64,000 bases of DNA from Sipunculus nudus (GCA_026874595.1 CM049314.1:77611300-77675299), one strand, 5' to 3'; positions 49,661 through 61,430 are shown, counted from the stretch's first letter. Notes: generated by a model from the sequence alone, not told the origin. Numbers and translations are program-made.

Positions 49661-49705
49661 CGGATCAGCAAAGTATTTTCCCCTCAGAAATATTTCTTCG
49701 TAACA

Positions 49706-51728
49706 ACAGTAATATCTCAATATTCAAGAAAACAATAAAAAATATATAAGGACTTGTTATATGTAATCATGGGACAACTTTTTTCGTGTGAACGATGCAG
49801 TTATTGAAAAGACATCAATAAGTACATAGTCTCTCTCCGAGAGAACTGGTGCTAAATGCTAAGAGCATAATCTGGCATTTGGGGAAAGAAACAGACATCC
49901 AGGCAAGGAAATGGCAATATTCAAAAATGAGTTCGAGGCAGATGCTTTAAACAAAATTGTTTTTATGATAATGTATCACTTTATCTACTCACTAATTTCG
50001 GGAGAATGAAACTGCATGTAAAAGGTCAGCATATTTGATTACACTTGAATTTATCTTCTTAAACTGATTTTTGTTTTCCACTTTTTTATGTTGGCAACAG
50101 TTCTGCCAGGAAACTTTAATACAGTCGTATGCGGGCTGCAAAGTGAAAAACTGCGTAAATATCCGAGAGTGAGGCGTAGGATACTAGTGTTTTTGTTTTA
50201 GCCAGGAAAATATTTTTAAATCACGATTTGCGTTTTACAGGAGTATTTGTTTTTGGTATAATAAATGTTTTTGATGGAGCATAGGACATTTGTTAATACC
50301 ACGATAACTGATTTTTATTGAATAGTCTACTCGTTAATTTGCTGAATAGGCCGTTCTTGTTTTGTTGTTTAATATACGTTTATATAATATGTTTAATATA
50401 AAATTATAAAAATATATTTTTTTTTTACTCAATGGGGTGGATTTTTTATTTTATTTATGTATATTTATAAGTATCATTGTGGATTTTGGTGTCCCCGTTT
50501 ATTTATTTATTTATTAAAATACAACGCCACATCAATTGAACTTAAGAACTGCAGACTTATATGATAAGCTCAGGAAATTATATTGTACATAATTTTAAGC
50601 ATCGCCGCAACTTGTATCGGTCTTGGAAATGCCCCTTGATAGTTCCGGAAAGGCAATTTCCAAATTGCCATTTTCAGATCTTCACTTTAATCTTTCAAAA
50701 GGGTCACTCACGAAAAAAATGTTCAGCGGACTTTTTAAACAATATGGTCCATTTTTCATATCCTCAGAAATTATATTAGAGTATATATGCACAAGTCAGC
50801 AACATTACTATGAACATGGACCTCATTGACAAAAAGTGGTTGACGGGCGAAGGGAGAATAACGATTTGTGTTCGTACGGCCATAAATCGATCCCATCATC
50901 CCGGAAAGATGCTAAGGAAAAGTGCTATGCCAAGAGATCTTAGTATTGCAAAAGACATAGATTACTTACAGGATAACAGGTTATCATTGGAAAAAAAAAT
51001 GACTCGTGCTCTGTTCAGAAACAGCATTGGTTAAATCAAAATAATTACATCAAGATAATTATCTACAACCAAAATAACTGTTATTATACATTCACTTATT
51101 TAAATTGCATATGTTTTCTCACGAGAAATCTATACGACTTTGTTATCAGATACCTTCCTATTGGGAAAACAGCTGTTAATGACAATTGTTTCCGAATTTG
51201 TGATCGAGTTATAAACCAGTGGTACAAAGTAAGCATATGACTTCTGGCAAAACACATTTACAATATCCTGAAAATAGAAGAGATAGAAGTGTGGATAAGT
51301 TCTAGGGAAGGAAAAATATTTAGGTATTAAAAACATTCATACACGAAAAATAATAAAACACTGCAAACAAAACCAATTACACGAAGAGATAAAGTAAAGC
51401 TATTGCTAAAAATCGATCATAATAAGTGGGTTCAAGGAAAAGATTTTCAATTAAGGTTTCCATAGCTGCGGAATCTCTTATTTTAGTTTTCTATTTAAAT
51501 GTAAACAGCAATACAACGGGATGGTGGAAGCGAGTCCGTAAACAGCGGGCCATGAGGGGTCGGATACATATTTTGTTGTTTCTTAGTGGAAATAGTGCGC
51601 CTTAAAGTAGGCGGTTTCCGGTAAGATCATCTTCCTTATAATTTAAAGGTTCTTAATTGAACGTGGGCATTTTGTTGTGCCGAGAAGTGAGGAGTTTTTA
51701 AGAGACAGTCTATTAAAATTGCCATAAG
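49706..51728. other. Gene-less stretch
   Basis: The overlapping frames at 50561-51034 show no recognisable motif. A T9 run lies near 50418. No RNA feature seen. Confidence 0.5.
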
Positions 51729-51742
51729 ACACACATATATAT

Positions 51743-51799
<57 letters not shown>
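51729..51799. repeat. (CA)n/(TA)n compound microsatellite
   Basis: ACACATATAT passes into (AC)n and then (AT)n. Confidence 0.95.
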
Positions 51800-51802
<3 letters not shown>

Positions 51803-51949
51803 CAAGAATAGAAATGCCGATGTAGTTTAAACATTGTTTAATTTAATAGCTGTATGAAGAATATCAACAGCTTGTTTAGTGCATGTAAATGTCATATTTC
51901 TTTTGTGTTTTTTTCTTCTTCACATTTATTTTTTGAATTGGAACTAGGG

Positions 51950-52550
51950 ACATATGGGTCTCAAAGCTCAGCTTAATTTGTCTATAGGATATATTTATGG
52001 ACGTTTTCTGAATATGGGTTCTGTGTTCTGTTTTAAACCAACATGTCTACCCAAACTGGAATATACAATCTTTTTAAAGAAGCTGGTCTTACGACCTTGG
52101 CGTTTGACCTCATGACCCAAAAATCAAAAGGTTCTTACATTATTGGTGGGTCATATATAAGTCAAGATTGATTGAAACCAATAGGTCAATCTAAACTCGA
52201 GTTATAATCAAGAAATACATACATGCAAAGATGGCCCCTGTGACCTAGGCCTTTAACCTTGTGACACCAAAATCAATCAACATCTTCGCATACTTGCAGG
52301 TCAGCTATAATATGTGCTAGATGGAAGGTTTAGGATGAAAAGTTTGGCTTTAAATGCATGCACAAGATAAGTGGGTCTTGTGACTTTGACCTCATGACCA
52401 AAAAATCAACAGAGATGGGGCATATACAATTCATGTTTGAAATTCATTTGTCAATTAATCCAAATTGGCGTTATCATCAGTAAACAAAATTGACGGACAT
52501 ACAGAAAGACGAACAGACGGACGGACAGGTTGATTAATATAGGGCTTCCA
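51950..52550 (+). repeat. Bivalve-type repeat with 'gacctcatgacc' units and (GACG)n tail
   Basis: Three diverged units share a 'tgaccttggcctttgacctcatgaccaaaaaatcaa'-like core in modified form (near 52092, 52228 and 52379), with GTCATATATAAGTCAAG-like sequence between. The stretch ends in GACGGACATACAGAAAGACGAACAGACGGACGG-type simple repeat near 52492-52526. Repeats with this 'GACCTTTGACC...AAAATCAA' pattern are, to my knowledge, very common in bivalve genomes. Confidence 0.55.
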
Positions 52551-52559
52551 CTTATTCAA

Positions 52560-53180
52560 GAGGGGCCCATATAAACACACAAGGGTTAAGGACACAGATG
52601 AAACCACAGTTCATAATCTGATAGAATTAATATAATTTGGCTGTCTCACAATAAAGGGAAAAAAGGCACCAAAATAGAGAAAATTAAGGTGGCGCCACCA
52701 GTCTTCAGTAACTGAAGATATCAATCATAATCAATAAATACTGGTTTTCGGGACACTGGATGAAACCACAGCTGAGAACCTGACATAACTGCTGTCATTT
52801 GATGGTCTAAAAAAACGTAAAAATTAGAAAATATATAGGAGGCGCCACCAGTTATCAGGAACTGACAAAACTAGTTCTGATCAATATTTATGGCAAGATT
52901 CAAGATAATCAATTTATTCATTATCAAGATACTGGAGGGTTTGTATCATTTTTCTTATTATTCTGGGGTTACTTTCGTGCCCCATAACTCAAAGGAAATA
53001 GGTCACAGTGACCTAATTTCAGGTTTTCAAGAAGATTTTTTTTAAAACCTTCCTGGATATTAAGTCACACGTTTCTAAGGTTAACGGTTACAATTTGTGC
53101 CCTACTAACGGACGGCCAGTAGGCCGGACGGACGACGAACAAAGAGCCATTCCTATACCTCAGTTGACTTTCAGTCCCCG
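52560..53180 (-). repeat. Bivalve-type interspersed repeat, copy P2 (inverse of 32990-34500)
   Basis: Read on the minus strand it has 'gaggtataggaatggctctttg', 'tcgtccgtccggcc', 'gtagggcacaaattgtaacc' and two GGTGGCGCCACC-type sites (52688-52699 and 52838-52849). Copy P1 has the same order. P2 has fewer internal units and no poly-C. A further isolated GGTGGCGCC lies near 53382. Confidence 0.65.
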
Positions 53181-53497
53181 GTCATGCCTGCTTACGTTTT
53201 TTAATTGCCTTGGACAGTTCCTGGTAAAACTTTTTAAATGATTGGTGATTGTTTAGTGCAAAATAAACAATATTACAATGGTTTTAATGTTATATTATCA
53301 ATTGTTCTCTTGTGTTCAATAAATAATGTATACAGAACAAGGAATGGATGAGAAGTGCGATCATAACAAATTAAACTGGCAGGTGGCGCCAATGAGGTAC
53401 AAGAAGTGTAAATGCACAATACAATAACCTTTGCTACAACGCCCTATATTATAAAATGAAAAACGAAATGTCCATCAGTGTCATAATTATCACTTAA

Positions 53498-54044
53498 GCC
53501 CGTATCTCACTTGGCTGCGACAGCTTTGCGACAAATTGCGAATGCATTCGCGAGAGAGTCTCAAAAGTGTCTTAGAACATTCGCGGCGGTTCTCAATTTC
53601 CTCGCGTGATTCGCAAAGTGTCGCTTTTCTGTCGCACAAATTTTGAAAATGTTAAAAAAAGTCGCAAAACAAACGCAGAGGCGTCGCTGGTGTCTCAAAC
53701 CCCTCTAAAACATGTCTCGAACTATTCTCAAGTCAGTTTTCGCGAGTCATGAAGTGCGAGAACTGCGAGACAACTTTGAGAGAGGTTTGCGACCTATGCA
53801 ACTACATTGCGAATGTTTGGGGATAATAATGAGAAACTGACGTTCTGGTCGCGAATTGTCGTGCGAATATTTCACAAATGTCGTGCGAATGTCTTGTGAA
53901 CATCGCACGACATTCGCACGACGGAAGTACGAACTCCAGCTGAATTGAGGGCCAAACACTCGAACGATGTTCGCAAACGTGTCGTAAGTTCGATTCCGTG
54001 TCTCCAACTAGTCGCAAGCTGTCGCAGCACAGTGAGATACCACC
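53498..54044. mobile_element. TTAA-flanked MITE with CTGCGACAGC inverted repeats
   Basis: The ends are inverted. The left reads GCCCGTATCTCACTTGGCTG then CGACAGCTTTGCGAC; the right, inverted, reads GGTGGTATCTCACTGTGCTG then CGACAGCTTGCGAC. TTAA flanks both sides (53494-53497 and 54045-54048). The body is full of short motifs such as GTCGTGCGAAT, TTCGCACGAC and TGTCGCAA in both orientations, which explains the apparent open frames at 53747-54017. TTAA target sites occur in piggyBac and Kolobok transposons. The 547-bp length and lack of genes make it non-autonomous. Confidence 0.82.
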
Positions 54045-54048
54045 TTAA

Positions 54049-56220
54049 AGCTCACATTTTCAAACGATGCGTGAGAAACAAATTGCGACCATGGAAATAT
54101 GTATAAAATAAGTGATCATTCTTACAATATGTGCGCTCTGTTTATGCATCACAGAAAAAAAAAATACTCGAACAATCTGGATTTGAAGCATTGGCTTGAA
54201 AGCATTAGTAGTGTTCTTAACGCACTGGTATTATTATATACTCTAATATACCTCAGAATTTTAGTTGTGTTTGAATGGTGGTATATAACCGATATATACC
54301 TTCTCAACAAAATATACAAAGAGCTCCTCCGAAAGCGATCCTATGTTTAATTAAACGGCCATGTGATGGCGCTGTTAAGCAATTCTTCTGATGGTATAAA
54401 TAATAGATTTCCCACTATCCGTAAATTGGATAAGTCTTATTTTACAAAAACGATTGTTAACAAACAAGACGTTTAATACACTTGATACGACTTGATACGC
54501 TCTTTACACAGCGCTTTACCCGCCAAGCGAGGAATACACGGAACTAATGTTGTTCATTTCATTTTGAGTGACAGCTCATGCCCCGGCAACCGTTTGTACA
54601 GGCAATAGGCTCAGAGAAAATGGCCCACACGTATCAGCAGTTTTTTTTTTTCAGCAGACAAGCCACCTGGTGTTTAAGTGCATCATAAACGGCCAAAGCA
54701 GGCAGCGGGAAAATCAGTAGCAGCGCAAGATTTCCGCTGCCTTGGGGGCGTAACGACTTGCCAATATACTGATTTTTTCGCCATTGATTTATTAAGTTGG
54801 ATTCCTAAACCAACTGCTTACTCTGTCACATCCATTAACAATAAAGTAGTTATCTCGATCTGTCACAGCACACAGTAAGGGTATTTATGAATATTTTGGT
54901 AAATCTTTATCTTTGGGTTATTATTATACAAAATAATTCGCGTTTATTTATGCAAAATACCCCCCCCCCCCCCCCTCCACCTTTGCCCTCCAGAGTTTAA
55001 GGATTTATCACACATTCTGTAATTGTCCATGACTGGAAATAAGCCGTAGAGCCGTTAGTTCCGGAATATTCAACACAAGACAAGGCAGGTCTCCGTGTTA
55101 ATTCGGTCCAGCCTGACGTCGTTTCTTGACTAGGGCAGATAACAGTCTCATTACGGTTACATCCGCAAATCCCTGTAGGTGTTTTATTTTCCTGTTGAGA
55201 GACAATTAGTATAAAACCATGACGTGACTCGAAAATCAAACGGTACTCATCAAGCCCTGAGGGATTCTCGTGTATTTGGGGTTTTCGTTCAGTTCCTGTT
55301 GTTTTTCAACCGCTGACAAAAGTGGCTTCATTTTAGGAAATTCTATTTCCACCATATAATAACTGCCTATTTGTTTTCAACAAGGTTCCTGGTTTCATAT
55401 AAAATATGTCTATCACGGAAAAACACCATGAGGCCTATGGGGGCATGCTTCTCATCTTACTAGGTCATACAGAATCTAATATGATTGGCACTGCCTTGAT
55501 ATTGGGATACAAGTGGTTTTGTGTTAACACCATGAAAAGTGCCGCACTTTTTTCCTGGAAGCAGGATATTTGCTAGAAAGTAGGGTTAGTCAACAACTGC
55601 AACTTCAGATCATCTCCATATATTTTACAACTCAATGTCAAAATAAAGCCAACAGAGCCAAGTTAAGGCCTGTAATGCAATGGTAGAGTTTTCTTTTCAA
55701 ATATATCGTCACCATTTAATAGGAAAAAGTTTGTTATGGGTTCATAACTTAAATGAGATTTCAGTTATGGGGATCCTCTTATGGAAAAGCGTAGCAAGGG
55801 TATATTGGGATATTTGCAAAATAAACAGAGAAAATGGAGGCAATTAAGCAAATTTCTTACCAAAAATGGCTAATAAACTGTTCTGGAGTAAAAATAAATT
55901 ATGTAGAAGTGCCCTTATAAGGAAATTGTTAAGATTTCAACTCCTGTTGGTTTTTTAGCCTGCCATGCTGTCATGTTTATCTTTTGTCACATGACCCTGT
56001 CCTTGACCTTATTGGTATGACAAAAGTTGTCCTATGATTATTGTCCCAAATAAATTATAGTAAATATTGTTTCCATAACTTCCATAGGCAAATTTGTTAA
56101 AACCTTAAAAGATATAGCCATAAACTTATAATGAACTTATTGTAGCCATATATTATCATTTACTCATAAGTATTATTCATGAAATAAGATTTTTTAATAG
56201 ATTTATTAGCAATAAATTAC
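54049..56220. other. Gene-less stretch
   Basis: Contains a T-run near 54640 and C16 at 54960-54975. Frames at 54099-54350, 54678-54878 and 54997-55239 are unrecognised. The 55640-56220 part reads like an old interspersed repeat (catgaccctgtccttgacctt) but I could not bound it. Confidence 0.45.
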
Positions 56221-56233
56221 TCTGGTACACCAG

Positions 56234-56256
56234 AGGTCAGGTCACAGGTCAGGTCA
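56234..56256. promoter_or_regulatory. Four AGGTCA half-sites in 23 bp
   Basis: AGGTCA starts at 56234, 56239, 56246 and 56251 in direct orientation, followed by GGGTGACC and GGGTCA. AGGTCA is the nuclear-receptor half-site. The arrangement may equally be a leftover of a 'tgacctgacc' type repeat. Confidence 0.25.
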
Positions 56257-56756
56257 TGGGTGACCATGGGTCATGCCTCAGCAACATGGCTGTGTCAGTG
56301 ATGGTCTTCTGCTCTTCTCTTCATGATAAAATGCTGTTATATCATATATAACATAAACAGGAGACTCCACATGTATGGAAACTGATATATAAAGGATATA
56401 TGGGTAGAGTGAACATAGTTTAAGCTGCATCTTATTCTTAATTACTCTTTTATTCTTTCCTTCTGATAAATCAGAAGGACCGCTACGATATTTCGTAAGA
56501 ACATATTCAAGGCTGAGTATGGAGCCCGGGTCACCTGGTGTGTAATTCTCAGCCTTGCACCAAGGCAAGGAAAAAGTGTACTTGCCTGTGAGTTATTTAT
56601 TTCACGAGAACGCGCATACCCAAAAGTCTGTATGTCAATCATCAAGTTTTTTTTTATTAGAAACCAGCTTATTATAGAAGCCAGTGACATATTCAATCCA
56701 TTACGGACGAAATTCAACAACCATGGGAAAACACTACATCATTGAAAGGGAATAGT

Positions 56757-57320
56757 CTGCATACATATATAGCACTAGCGTCATATTGACCCTCTGGCAT
56801 TACGACCAGATTACTGGCACCAGAGTGTCTAAGTCTAAGGATCGCATTATAAAGCCTTATGAAGATGCAAATATTTTCGTCATTTCTGACAATGCTTCAT
56901 GGCCTTCAAGTACACTGTCAGTCAACATAAACCAGACCAATCGTTAGAACTTTTTGTGTACTTTCTAATAATACCAAACATGATCGAGAAAAGTTCCGTT
57001 TTAACCTAGCACATTGGTAAACCCCTCGGCATGTTTGTTGAACTTAAGACTGCATAGACTTAAGCATGGCTCGCATGGGTTACAGGACGCAGGCAGCTAT
57101 CAGGCGACACAGGAAATGACCCGTGTCCATGGAGACGGTTTTTCAGTTTTGGTTGTGACCTCACATGTATGCTGTTGTGTTAATTTATCAGTCTTAGCAT
57201 AATATTTAGTTTATTGGCTGTTTAACACAATATGAATGCAACCAGATGCAAGACCATTGCGATTCATTCCACGACATTACTTTTATCACGACTCGAGGAG
57301 GCTTACCAGCCCAATTAACC
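56757..57320 (+). repeat. SINE-like interspersed repeat, family S, copy 2
   Basis: Shares with copies 1 and 3 the ordered blocks ATGAAGATGCAAATATTTTC (near 56870), TTCAAGTACACTGTCAGT (near 56907) and GAGAAAAGTTCCGTTTTAAC (near 56986). It also shares ACATTGGTAAACCCCTCGGC with ATGTTTGTTGAA (near 57010), and a GACTCGAGGAGGCTTACCAG ending like that of copy 3 (near 57291). The tRNA-like head is poorly preserved here. Confidence 0.5.
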
Positions 57321-57839
57321 GATTGCCTGCCGAGTCGGGTTGTCACGGCTAATGTAGCACGTGTCGCTTAGAAACAAACGGGTACCTTGGAGTATTTATT
57401 TCCTCCTAACAATTTTCGCCGCAATCAGCTGCACAGTTTTCACTGCCGTTTGAGACACTCATATTGAATATAAATGTTTACTAATTATTATATTCATTAT
57501 TTAACATAATAAATGTATTTTGGCATTATACGCAATTCCTAACACTTTGTAGGCATCGTTGACACCAAACTATTTCTTTGACGCTCTGACCGGGTATGTC
57601 CCTGCCATAACTCACAGCTGTTCAATATTTATTAAAGTAATTCTAAAATAAGGCGGAAAATATCAAATTAAGATCCGGAGGAAACTCATCGGGAATCTTT
57701 AAAGCAAAATCAGAATCGTTTCCCATCTCCCGTTTCCGTACTCCGCAAAATTTGCTTCCGGCCCGCTGAAGTTCATTAAGAAATTTGGAACGATCAATAT
57801 CAATGACAGGTTGATTGATGTTTGGTAACAATTAAAATT
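57321..57839. other. Gene-less stretch
   Basis: A minus-strand frame (57643-57831, 62 codons) has protein-like composition but no recognisable motif and no context. Confidence 0.4.
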
Positions 57840-58445
57840 ACGACTGTCACATTTGGTGAGAAGCGCTGGGTTGGTGATCGCTGGTTTTAATCACGCCAGT
57901 CATCGGTCTACTGGCAAATCACAAAATGATTTACTGGCGGCTTTTTGTCCCTCTGACCGTATAATCTATCAGAATGTCAGCCCGGGGACCCTTATAATAT
58001 AAATATCCAGAGGAATGCAAATATTTTCACATGTTTTACAACGCCTTCCTGTACACTGTTACTTACAATAAAGGAGACAACTGGTTAATGGTGATCGTAT
58101 ACTTTCTTATGCCACTCACTTTTTATGACAAAGGTTCCGTTACGACCCCGGCATACTGGGAAATCTCCCTGCGGGTTTGTTGAATTTCTGACCAAGCACC
58201 TGCAGGTCTCCCTGGTAATATGAGTATGTCAACCAATTCCTGCGAAAGAAATGAAGGCGGTTGCCATACAAATGGGACTAACGTTTTGGTTTGCACGTTC
58301 ACGTGAGTTCTTTTGTTTTAATATTTGAGTAGTAGCCTGATATTGGTACAGCGATATCGATGCAACAGGATGGATGGCCATTGCCATTGCCGTTCCCTGT
58401 ATGACTCGTGTCCCGACTTAAAGTAGGCCTGCCAGTCCAGAATAA
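57840..58445 (+). repeat. SINE-like interspersed repeat, family S, copy 3
   Basis: The head has GTGAGAAGCGCTGGGTTGGT (A-box-like, from 57858), GGTTTTAATCACG (B-box-like, near 57883) and GGTCTACTGGC (near 57905). The body has AGAGGAATGCAAATATTTTC (near 58010), CCTGTACACTGTTACTTAC (near 58048), AAAGGTTCCGTTACGACC (near 58130) and TGGGAAATCTCCC...TTTGTTGAATTTCTGACCA (near 58159-58193). It is the best copy for defining the family. Confidence 0.55.
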
Positions 58446-58589
58446 ATACGTACGTCGTCATGCACTTCTACGTACGGAAGTGACTTGCACAGTTCCGTCC
58501 TTGAAGATTTTTAATCAATATTATATAAGGACGGTGTTGGTCAATATGTTCAGGTAAAATGCAAATGGGATATGTTCACACATACATTT

Positions 58590-58745
58590 ATAAGAAGGTA
58601 GCTAGCGGTCAAAGGGTTGATCCTCGGTGCTGAAGGTCCCCGGTTCATACCCCGCCGGTACATCAATGACAGCATGCTAAATTGACGACAACCCTTAGAA
58701 ATGTCCTCTAATGTACTAACTGGATTATCCCTGATATCGTGTGTG
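58590..58745 (+). repeat. tRNA-derived SINE candidate (copy T2)
   Basis: TAGCGGTCAAAGGGTTGATC (from 58603) is A-box-like and GGTTCATACCC (58642-58652) is B-box-like. CCTTAGAAATGTCC follows about 50 bp later, like the candidate at 48240-48400. Confidence 0.45.
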
Positions 58746-58972
58746 AAAAAACTGTATTCAAAATGGCATAGAATTAACACATCATATTTTTAATATAAAA
58801 AACAACGATCACTTATTTTAGGCAGCCGTACCGGATATCGGAATTTTATGGATACGAATCCCACCGGCAGTGATCCGACTTTTCTGTGTATACCCTTTCC
58901 ATCTATAGACAATAAACCAGCTTGTCTATTAATACATACACACACACATACACATATATACATTCAATTTAT

Positions 58973-59021
<49 letters not shown>

Positions 59022-60146
59022 AGACAATTAACCTATCTTTTAAAAAAAATGGACGCTATACTAATGCAGGAACAGTTTTGTTTTTGATTTATGTTTCTTA
59101 TATTACAAGATGGTTCTTTTATCAAAGCAGTAATTCTGACATTTTACAAAGTTTTAGAGACAACGTGTGTTACGGAGGGAAACCAGAGTCCTCATTTGGC
59201 GGTCCATATATAAGATTACAGAATAGAAGACAGACAAAACACAAGAAAAACTCAATGATTGATATAGTAAAGGCTGTAGTTTGACCTTTTTAGAGAGAGT
59301 CCTGTCACTGAATTGAGTTGTAACTTGATCTACACAGGCATTGAAAAAGGCGCTGAAAAACCAAACCAGAATTACTCGTGTTTGGAGGGTTTGAACTGAT
59401 GAGTTTAAACTTTCGTGAGTTGGTAACGTGAATATCTCAGCTACAGGTTTTGACTGATCAATCGTGTTTTCGTGTGCTAGTAATATACGACGTCGATATA
59501 CGATGTCAGAATTTGAACTCACCAATACCCGATAACTCTGACTACATTTTGGATTACACCATGTCATGAAAATAAACCGACCCCTAAAATTCCATCCTTC
59601 CATATTTCCAAATCTCATATCTCCCCGAATAACGTGTTAAAATAAAATCATCAGTTCAGCCTGGTAATGAGCAGAGGTAATCGAATTGAAATCCATTTAT
59701 CTCTACAGTGAAATGTATATATGTAGCTACACTTTCACAGACCTTGATTCAGCTAGCCGCTGTGTATTATTTCATAAACTTGATGCACCCGGTTCTATAA
59801 GATAAATAGCTCTGTTAAAAACGCTTGTAAGGTTTGAATGTTGCATTTTTTAACCCTGGGCTACCGGCAAGGATTTTTTGGTTCACCAGATAGAATATTA
59901 ACTATTGCTAGGACTTGTCAGTAATCCCCTTCCTCTATAAACATTATAAAAGAATTGCAGATTATACTATTCAACAAATCACACAAAAAACACGTTTAGA
60001 AAGAAGACGCGAGGCACATAAACTATATAAGGTGTACGAAGAATGCGAATTACGAAACAACATGAGTACATCATCATTGCGGGAGTAATGACAATATAAC
60101 ATAGATAACGATTGCAATCTACGGTAAAGATATTTGGAAGAAATTA
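58746..60146. other. Gene-less stretch with (CA)n and (TA)n
   Basis: (CA)n at about 58935-58955 and (TA)n at 58975-59018. The minus-strand frame at 59154-59618 (154 codons) has no motif, is overlapped by a plus frame and lacks a plausible gene structure, so I do not call it. Confidence 0.5.
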
Positions 60147-60164
60147 CACTCTAAGAAAAAAAAA

Positions 60165-60425
60165 GGTTTCATATAGAACCCAAAAGGGTTCTTCAGAGTG
60201 GACTGAGTGGGGAACCTTTTAAGGTTCCAGCTGAAACCTTAAAGGCGGGGTTCTTTTTAGAACCTCTCGAAGGTTCTTTTTCTGGAACCTTATAGGTTCC
60301 ATCTGGAACCTCTTCAGAGGTTCTGAGAGGAACCCTCCACGGTTCTTCACAATGGACTGAGTGGGGAACCTTAAAAGGTTCTGGGTGGAACCCCATGTGT
60401 TGGGTTCTTAATAGAACCTTCAATG
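60165..60425. repeat. Left GGTTCC/GGAACC subterminal array
   Basis: Many short inverted units such as GGTTCCATCTGGAACC, GGTTCTTTTTCTGGAACC and AGAACCTCTCGAAGGTTCT. A larger duplication (ATGGACTGAGTGGGGAACCTT or nearly so) starts near 60197 and again near 60353. The minus-strand frame across it is a by-product. Confidence 0.8.
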
Positions 60426-60807
60426 CAGGTTTATTTTAATAAACAGTATAGGATGTCATATCATACGTTAAGGGTTAATTAATCACACGTCATACTTCAT
60501 TATTTAAAGGAAACATTTTAGATAGATGATATAAAAATGTATCTCATAGAAAGTGAGTAACTGCAAGGATCATAACTGAAAAGTTATATTTATACGTGTG
60601 ACTGTCCTGAAAATATGATAAATCCTTCCAGTCGAAATAAAAACACGTTTTTTTTTTAGAAACACACCTTTTATTCAGTTGTAAAAATCAATTTGTGAAA
60701 AAAAAGTGCAACAGCCAAATACATTTCTGATTGTTTACGTGTTCTTAGGTACATGATTACCTCTTGTGGCTCAGGGTCCTCTTGTGGAGCAAATCTGTAT
60801 TATAAAT

Positions 60808-61180
60808 TTAATACTTCTCTGTTTTACATAAAGTCGATGCAGCATATAATCGACAAACAGCTGGTGATGCTAAGTGTCTCATACGATGTTTGTATGGCTG
60901 GTACAGCTGATACGCTTTAGTTTGTGTTTCAGACGTACACGGATCCCTTAGGCAAATGTGTCTATGTATTACAATCTTCCAACCAAAACGAATTTTTGGG
61001 TACAATCGATGCCCTATGCGATCAACAATTAACTCCAAAACATCGCGACCGTCGAAATAATCAGTGTTTCGTGTCAACATATCCTTTGATTGCGTGATGC
61101 GTCCTGGGTATGGAGCGGTTACGGGACGTAGACTCAATCTGGAAAATAAGAGATGAGATACACAAATAAAAATTATAAAT
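60808..61180 (-). pseudogene. Possible last exon inside the TIR transposon, product unknown
   Basis: On the minus strand a pyrimidine-rich acceptor (CTCTTATTTTCCAG) is followed by about 110 codons of protein-like sequence to a stop at 60808. It includes YFDGRDVLELIVDRIGHRL, YPKIRFGWKIVIHRHICLRD, YQLYQPYKHRMRHLASPAVC and a C-terminal CKTEKY. Charged, aromatic and His/Cys residues are well spread and there is no low complexity, unlike other frames nearby. It could be the C-terminal exon of the element's own protein or a captured host exon. I recognise no family and could not find matching upstream exons with confidence. Confidence 0.4.
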
Positions 61181-61355
61181 AAATATTCACACGTATTTAT
61201 ATATACCACTAATTCCTGTCACATAATTGCTCTGACCTAAACACAGTGGAGGAAATTATGCAATCTTTAGGGTATGCAAACAGTTTGGGTATCTTACCAC
61301 TAGTTGTTGAGAGTTCATTAAAATATGTTTCTCTTTTAGAATTCGGTAATTCCGA

Positions 61356-61371
61356 CCTCTCCTCTCTCTCT

Positions 61372-61428
<57 letters not shown>
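61356..61428. repeat. (CT)n microsatellite
   Basis: A nearly perfect CT run inside the transposon interior. Confidence 0.95.

Positions 61429-61430
<2 letters not shown>

Larger units (their letters stand above)
49290..49705 (+). mobile_element. TRIM-like miniature LTR element, copy 4 (most complete, 416 bp)
   Basis: 5' LTR 49290-49443 (154 bp), core 49444-49561 (118 bp), 3' LTR 49562-49705 (144 bp). The LTRs run TGTTACGGGGTGACA or TGTTATGGGGTGACA to TTCGTAACA. The core starts GA, then TGGGGGCTCGTCC (13 of the 18 primer-binding positions intact, from 49446), and ends in the polypurine tract AAGAGGGGGTG. The core also has a perfect stem-loop GTTCTG-ATAG-CAGAAC and the palindrome CTCTTAAGAG next to the polypurine tract. 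Flanks share only ACA, so the target duplication is mutated or short. There is no coding capacity, so it depends on proteins in trans. Confidence 0.88.

Noticed and set aside
49290-49705. CRISPR-like or tRNA-SINE reading of the direct repeats
   Set aside because: There are only two or three repeats per locus, each with TG...CA ends, primer-binding site and polypurine tract, which is LTR element architecture.
53747-54017. Two overlapping minus-strand frames in the TTAA MITE
   Set aside because: They result from repeated CpG-containing motifs inside a non-coding MITE.
57643-57831. 62-codon minus-strand frame with natural-looking composition
   Set aside because: No motif, splice context or neighbouring exon could be found.
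59154-59618. Minus-strand open frame of 154 codons
   Set aside because: No recognisable motif, plus-strand frame overlaps, no splice or promoter context; the length alone is not convincing in a 64-kb AT-rich window.
60193-60423. 76-codon minus-strand frame
   Set aside because: It is the translation of the GGTTCC/GGAACC array.
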